NCBI GenBank assembly: GCA_000708835.1 | Contig: DF237072.1 | Span: forward strand, 62,001 to 126,000 | DNA length: 64,000 nt | Reading direction: 5' to 3' | Source of the DNA: Klebsormidium nitens | Lineage: Eukaryota; Streptophyta; Klebsormidiophyceae; Klebsormidiales; Klebsormidiaceae | Shown here: positions 58,820-64,000 of the stretch, one piece after another | How positions within the stretch are numbered: position 1 is the stretch's first letter | How the letters are laid out: the number at the start of each line of letters is the position of its first letter | Position numbers and translations under genes: made by a program | The notes under the pieces: model-generated | Told to the model about the DNA's origin: nothing | Seen by the model: only the letters and a program-made list of their open reading frames with translations | The model's database searches: none

Positions 58820-61082
58820 GCTACTGATTTGGACAGGAATCATATCGACAGGACTCATATCGACAGGAACCATCAGCAGCTAGACTGATCATTTCGAAAC
58901 CAATCTAGAAAGCTCTTTCACAGTAGCAGGGCGATCGAGATGCATATCTACTTAAATATACCCAGAATCCGGTTACATTTGGACTCGACTAATACTGTCA
59001 ACTGGGTTGCAATTGCCCCCGGAGTCTGTTTCGTTGTTTCAAAGACTTTCCTGTCAGATATTGAGGTAAAGCGGTGCATTACTAGTTTCCAGTCTAATCT
59101 ATTTGCCAACCAGGCTTGGAACTGGAAGTGTAGAACATACAGAAGTATGTTAGATCATTGGCGCGTTCTGAATAAGATGACACTGAAACGGTAGCAGACT
59201 CCCACCCATTACCTCACTCGGATTGCATGAAGCAATATTGCACTATGACGTCGCTCAAGTACCGATAAACTTCAGCGATTTTGATGCAAAATATAATGAA
59301 CGGTGAGGACCCCAGGATGCGAGTTGAACTACGGATTTGTACGCGTGACTGCGTTCAAAGCCTCGTGACACCATAGGCATAGAGCGGCGGATCAGGAATG
59401 AAACAACACGGAGCAGACGTTGCGTCCATTGGTTTCATTAATTAAGAACGCTTCAAGTTCAGACATCTTGTTATTGAAGTTCCACTAAAGAGCCGCAGGG
59501 TGTGAATTTTTATTGTGCGAGCCACGTATCAGTGCAGTGGTGACTGAATGCATGATCTGTTCTGAGTTCGAACGGACCCCGAGGATTTGCAATCGAATTG
59601 AGAATGGGACATTCTGTTCCTTTTTCATTGTGCGGACAGCAGAACGCAAAGATCGTGTCGCGGCGTCAAGGGTCATCCGTTGAATTGTTGCAGTGCACCG
59701 CCTCCTCTAACGATTCCTCCCACGATTAACGCAAGAAAGCATGAGAATCACATATGCGCAAAGTGAAGCAGAAGAGAATGTAAGACTAATTAATCTATTG
59801 ATCTGCTCTGCAGGAAGCGCCGAAGAAGGAAAAGGCCTGGAAATCCGGGAATCGGAATTTCATTCCAGACAGCTGCAAAACATTCTTTGGAGTTGGGCAC
59901 AGCTTTGTGGGCGCAGATCCGCCTCCGTTCTGCTGTGCTCTGCTTGAAGTACTTTGTTTTGAATTTTGACTTTCAAGAGAGCTGTTTGTTCCTGCGGGCA
60001 ACAGGTTTTAATGCGACCCCGTCCAGGCTGTTTCAAATTGTCCGAGACGGCGCTCGCTGAGCCGGCATTGATTCGGTGCCTCTCTTCCGCTTCCTCCGTT
60101 TTTCTACGTTTCTTTCCATTCCTTTCCTTTCAGATGCGCATTGATCTCTGCAAGTCCTTGCCTTTGAGTTCCACCCCTGCCCTCGGTGACCGGGAGTTCC
60201 GCTTCCGACCATTCCGAACTCTGTAACTAGACTGTGGTTGGTATAATCAAAACACGGGTTGCCAGCATGATTACGAGGAATACCTTCGTTCGGCGGTTTT
60301 ATCTCGTCCAGGAGGCATTTCTCTTCTCGTTTACTTTACGTTTCCTCTGCGTGCGCGACGGATCCCCATCCTCGGCGGCCGCCGCTTTCGAGGGTTCCGC
60401 TCGGACGCGCGCGCGCAGCTGTCGCTGAAGCGGAGACTCCGGGATGTGAGGAGCTTGCAGCGCACGCGCTTGCGTCATCTGGCCCGTCTGGTCCTTTCAG
60501 ATCCTTTGGAAAATGAGCCGCGCGGTAACCGCCCTTCAAACGCAATTACTAAGTGGCGGCTAGTCCGGGCGCCGGCGCCGCGCCCGGGCGCCAGCGCCGC
60601 ACGCGCGCGCGCAGTTTTGCCTGTGGAAGCCTCAGCAGCGGCCTCAGCCTCAGACCGGGCGCGGGCATCTGACATAATTGACAATAGGTTGGCCGAAGGT
60701 GCAGCTACTGTGGGCGGTCCGCAAACCTGATAGGAAAGCAAAGAGGTCAGTGCGTGGCGGAGAAGCCAGATCGCTTCGTAACGTAAATGATAGAAGAGGT
60801 CGATCAACTGCGGCCATTGGGCGAGCGGTGCGAAGACGCGCGCGCGTCCCAGCGCTTCGCTCTCAAAGCTAAGAGGTCGCGCGCGAACCGACGCGCTGAA
60901 GTCAGGGTTTTAGATCCAGGAACAGCGTCGCCGCCGTTTGATTATGAGGCGCGGCCGCGCGCCGGCGCACTGACATACACGCGGGCTTGTGAAGTTGTGC
61001 TGCTCGACTCAGCCGCTAAACAAAGCCGAAATTGTACGGTCCTGAATCTTCATCATGTAGGTAAATTGGTAAAGAACCTATC
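58820..61082. other. Intergenic region between F-box copies 2 and 3
   Basis: No convincing gene. The left half is AT-rich. From about 60340 to 60980 it is very GC-rich with runs of alternating GCGCGCGC (about 60405, 60602, 60838), possibly the promoter of copy 3. Small frames in the GC-rich part look like compositional artefacts. Confidence 0.5.
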
Positions 61083-62099
61083 ATGGCCCGGGCGCCAGGC
61101 TTTCAGGAACTCCCTCACGAGATCCTCTTGCTCATCCTGAACAAGCTTGCTAGTCAGGACACCCTGGCCTTTCTGCGGTCCACTTGGGTCTGCAAGGCTC
61201 TTTACACAGCGGCAGAGGAGATTCCGGGGGTCTGGAAACAACAGTTTAACGCGCCTCTTGGAGCGAAGCTAGAAATGGTTGCGGAATTTCAAAACGGAAA
61301 CTTCTACAAAAGAGAGAGACTTTTTTTGGACGCGACGATAAATGTCATGGGGGGATATAAGCGTCTGTTGGCAGCGCGATGGGAAACGAGGGGCTGTGAA
61401 AGTTCCGAAAAGAATCTTCATGAACAAACGCAAGGGCCAGATAACACCTTTACCGATTGCCCCAGGTGCAGCTTGCAGTCAGCAGAGAACAGTTACGTAT
61501 TGATCCTGGTCAGACTACGCGGAAATTCTGTCGCCTTCGGTGTCTATGATACGCAGAAGAAGCAGGCGTGCTTGAAATTGGGTAAGCATGACGCGTGGGT
61601 TAAAGAAAACGGGTTAGGACCAGTTACGGGCATTCTTCTTCGGCCTTTAGTATCTCGCGAAAAGGTCAAAGCTGAGCTCAGGCGGGAGAACCTGAAAAAC
61701 GCCGCTGGCAAATTTGACCAAGAACTGCTTAGACCTGATCTGGTAAGCGTCGAGTTTTACGCTTTCGGCGAGCCAATCATTTCCAGGAATGGCTCATTCG
61801 CTACACCAGGAATGCTTCGTTACGGAAGCTTTGTAGCGCAGAAAGCTAAGACCAACTGGATCTCGAATCCTTGGTGGCCCTTCGAGTGGTTTAGCTTGGT
61901 TGGCACGGTTTGCCGGCCCCGGTTGTGCCGTCCCGGGCGCGCAGAGGGGAAGAATAGACTGTCAAAAGTGCCTGGTTCAGGAGCCCGGGAACTTTTTGCG
62001 GTGCTGGATTTCGAAACGTGGCAACGGCCTGGCTGGAGGTTCTACTGGGACAAGCTGCATAACCCGGACGCCTTTTGGAAGTGGGCTCGGTTGCTGTGA
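61083..62099 (+). CDS. F-box family protein, copy 3
   Basis: One open frame of 338 aa starts at ATG 61083 (MARAPGFQELPHEILLLILN). The F-box occupies about residues 8-45, including DTLAFLRSTWVCKALY. The family signature MGGYKRLLAARW sits at about residue 90, and YVLILVRLRGNSVAFGVYD follows near residue 140. The C-terminus FAVLDFETWQRPGWRFYWDK...AFWKWARLL is the fullest version of the shared end domain in this cluster. The gene is intronless and on the same strand as copy 2, so a tandem duplication followed by divergence is likely. Function beyond a probable SCF adaptor is unknown. Confidence 0.82.
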   Translation: MARAPGFQELPHEILLLILNKLASQDTLAFLRSTWVCKALYTAAEEIPGVWKQQFNAPLGAKLEMVAEFQNGNFYKRERLFLDATINVMGGYKRLLAARWETRGCESSEKNLHEQTQGPDNTFTDCPRCSLQSAENSYVLILVRLRGNSVAFGVYDTQKKQACLKLGKHDAWVKENGLGPVTGILLRPLVSREKVKAELRRENLKNAAGKFDQELLRPDLVSVEFYAFGEPIISRNGSFATPGMLRYGSFVAQKAKTNWISNPWWPFEWFSLVGTVCRPRLCRPGRAEGKNRLSKVPGSGARELFAVLDFETWQRPGWRFYWDKLHNPDAFWKWARLL

Positions 62100-63193
62100 A
62101 AACAAAGTATCCAATCTAGTACGACCGTTGTGTAATCTGAGTGGTTTCTAGTAGACTTTGTCCCTTGTAGTTAAGAATCAGTTGTCTAAGGGAGTTTCTC
62201 CCTTGTAAGGATCAGCTGACATTGACAAGCCATTTTGGAACTCGGATTCCGTGCGTCTACTCAAATCCACAGCCTTTCGAGTTTTGCAGGCGGCCCGTTC
62301 TCAGCTGTTTTAGGCTGCGTAACCGACAACAGTCTATGCCGAACATGTAAGCGGTGGGCATGTTACGATGCATTCAATTCATTTTGTAAATGCTCGAGCA
62401 CCATAAGTCGTGAAATTTAGGCCCTGTAACAACAGCCGTCAGCTAGGGAAACATGTAGTCACTGCGTTTGGACCAAAGACGCGGCTAACAGCATGCATTT
62501 ACGGTCCAAAGTCGCTCACATTGATCCTAAACCTCATCTAGACGTTCAAGCAAAGCGCGTAGGGCCTTCTCATGGGCACATCATTCCATGCCATGATAAA
62601 ACTAAGCCAGTTAAGTGAGATGGTATGCATGCTTTTCTGCACGATGCGCATTTATAGCTCAAATTGGTGATGCGGCGTCAAAAGACGGTGCAGCGCTTGA
62701 AGCGAGCATTGCTTGCCAAGGCCGGGCGGAATAGGAGCATGCGTCAAATCAAGCTAGTCTCGTGAAGCATTGACGGAAATCAGAATCTTCCAGATTTCTG
62801 TATCTACAACATGGCCCTTTCTCTGAAAAATGATGGGCGCCTTGGGAACAATGATATGAGATACGACTTAACGTTCGTGTGTAATCGTAGGCCAGAGATC
62901 TAACTTAATCGGAAAGGGGCCCATAATTATGGATACGTTCCAGGTTTGAAGTCTTTACGGAACCATTTTTAGAGGCAACCAAGTGCATACCTGGAATGGA
63001 TTACATCTCCGGAATAGGGCCGGCTGCTGCGCGCGCGAGCTGTTTACCAATCATTAACAAAGGCCCAGATTCTCTCCGAAATGAAGCTAGGCAATACTCT
63101 CAGTGTGACTGGCTTCAGAGCGCATTCCGAGCTCCTTAATCCTATACGAAACTATGATCGTGTACTCAACATATGCATTATAGGTTCCCTGCT
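62100..63193. other. Intergenic region between convergent F-box copy 3 and the GT47 gene
   Basis: About 1.1 kb with no gene recognised. It should hold the 3' UTRs of both flanking genes. Confidence 0.5.
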
Positions 63194-63925
63194 TTACATG
63201 TTCTTCGACGCAGCCCCGCGCCCCGTGGCGCGTATTGCGAGCTCCTTTAGAATCAGGCCGTAGCACGACCCGCTTTCTGTCGTCTTATCGTACTGCAGAA
63301 GTTCTTGCACCCGCGCCAGACCGTCCTGGAGAGTGCGCAACCTGCACGAAGGGAATGCAACTGGATCGGCCTACAAGATACGTTGGGCTTTTCCGACCGG
63401 TACCAGACTCGTTGAGATATTCACGTCAAACTCGATCACGCTGCCAGTGTTCGAATTTTCGCGCGATGCAAAACAGGCAAGAATTCAGAAACAATAGGCC
63501 GTGCGCAGGCAAAAAAATTCGAGGGTCTGGCAAGGGCCACCTTCATGCAAGTGGTGGGTGGATCGACCCCGGTTTGAAAAGCGTCAGACCGGCTTTGGGT
63601 TTGCTGGCTTTGAAGGCGGGAAAAAAGTCTCCCAAGAAAGTTTGAAACAATCAAGACGGTAAAAGCCCCCGTGCGCTGCCGTTTCTCTCGGACTGGATCT
63701 AGAACCAGGAGTTTGCTTCCCTTGCTTTTGGCCCTACCTCGCGGGGTCGTCCAGGATCGCCCGGATGACGTCATTCAGGCGGCCCGTGATGTCATCCGTC
63801 TCCAGGTTGACCGTGAACGTGTCGTAGTCCAGCAGTCTGCTCCGCTCGAAGGGCCGGTCGAACGCGCGGAAGAAGCTCACCGGAATGCACCCCATTGAGA
63901 TGGCCTTCCAGAAACGGGCTGTGTC
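63194..63925 (-). CDS. Exostosin-like glycosyltransferase (GT47), C-terminal exons only
   Basis: Two exons, 63738-63925 and 63194-63341 (stop TAA at 63194), join in phase. The gene continues past the right edge, since an acceptor CAG lies directly before 63925. The first exon encodes TARFWKAISMGCIPVSFF and then PFERSRLLDYDTFTVNL. This is the conserved 3' part of the exostosin domain, where family members read roughly 'R-x-(F/W)-x-A-I-x-x-G-C-I-P-V' followed by 'P-F-x-x-x-L-D-Y'. The last exon encodes a helical tail ending in LKELAIRATGRGAASKNM. GT47 enzymes work in the Golgi on cell-wall or proteoglycan sugars. Which sugar is transferred cannot be decided from this fragment. Confidence 0.8.
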
Positions 63926-64000
63926 CTGCGGACAGTTAAAAGTAACCAGGACGGTCTTTAACTCAGGAATCATCAGCGGCAAGAATATAAAGCTCCGAAA

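Noticed and set aside
60340-60980. A coding region in the GC-rich stretch upstream of F-box copy 3
   Set aside because: Open frames on both strands reflect alternating GC composition; there is no homology and the frames overlap each other.
1-64000. tRNA, rRNA or CRISPR features
   Set aside because: No cloverleaf with a convincing T-loop, no rRNA-like conserved block and no regularly spaced identical repeats were seen.

Overview
The window is nuclear DNA of a green-lineage eukaryote. Its genes are split by GT-AG introns and encode plant-type proteins: an Arp3 closest to land-plant ARP3, an AVT1-type vacuolar amino-acid carrier, a GT47 exostosin-like enzyme and several F-box proteins. Gene spacing (about 6-7 kb per gene), moderately high GC and long low-complexity exons would fit a streptophyte alga such as Klebsormidium. 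That assignment is an inference from gene content only. No rRNA, tRNA, CRISPR array or viral gene was recognised.

Layout: (1) 24-2970 (-), the N-terminal five exons of an AIF2/FSP1-like FAD/NAD(P)H oxidoreductase that runs off the left edge. (2) 6415-17273 (-), a ZFC3H1-like nuclear-exosome adaptor of about 2,060 residues with a CCCH-type zinc finger and C-terminal HAT-like helices. (3) 19230-30371 (+), a giant proline/glycine-rich IQ-motif protein of about 2,746 residues with several internal repeat types and no recognised family. (4) 32354-40344 (-), a complete nine-exon AVT1-like transporter that includes a 24-nt micro-exon. (5) 41677-51336 (+), a complete ten-exon ARP3 (422 aa). (6) 52789-54204 (-), an intronless F-box/LRR gene. 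(7) 56078-57132 (-), 57827-58819 (+) and 61083-62099 (+), a local cluster of one F-box family, the first copy being interrupted. (8) 63194-63925 (-), the last two exons of a GT47 gene that runs off the right edge. Genes 2/3 and 4/5 are divergent pairs with intergenic regions of 2.0 and 1.3 kb; genes 3/4 converge.

The genes do not form a pathway; they look like an ordinary chromosomal neighbourhood. The exon models were built by hand from reading-frame phase, GT/AG sites and family resemblance. In all multi-exon genes the phases close exactly; only the first exon of the ZFC3H1-like gene is weakly supported.

The most unusual signal is a recurrent class of decayed tandem duplication. In four genes, a segment spanning an exon edge and its splice site is repeated inside the adjacent intron, displaced by about 75-200 bp and often by 146-182 bp. 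I found at least a dozen exon edges with such 'echoes'. Other oddities are a roughly twenty-fold excess of the palindrome TGACGTCA (mostly as TGACGTCAGC), a perfect 32-bp-arm hairpin between divergent F-box genes, a MITE-like element upstream of ARP3, and a four-fold LKGFRL...AVSF peptide repeat in the giant IQ protein.
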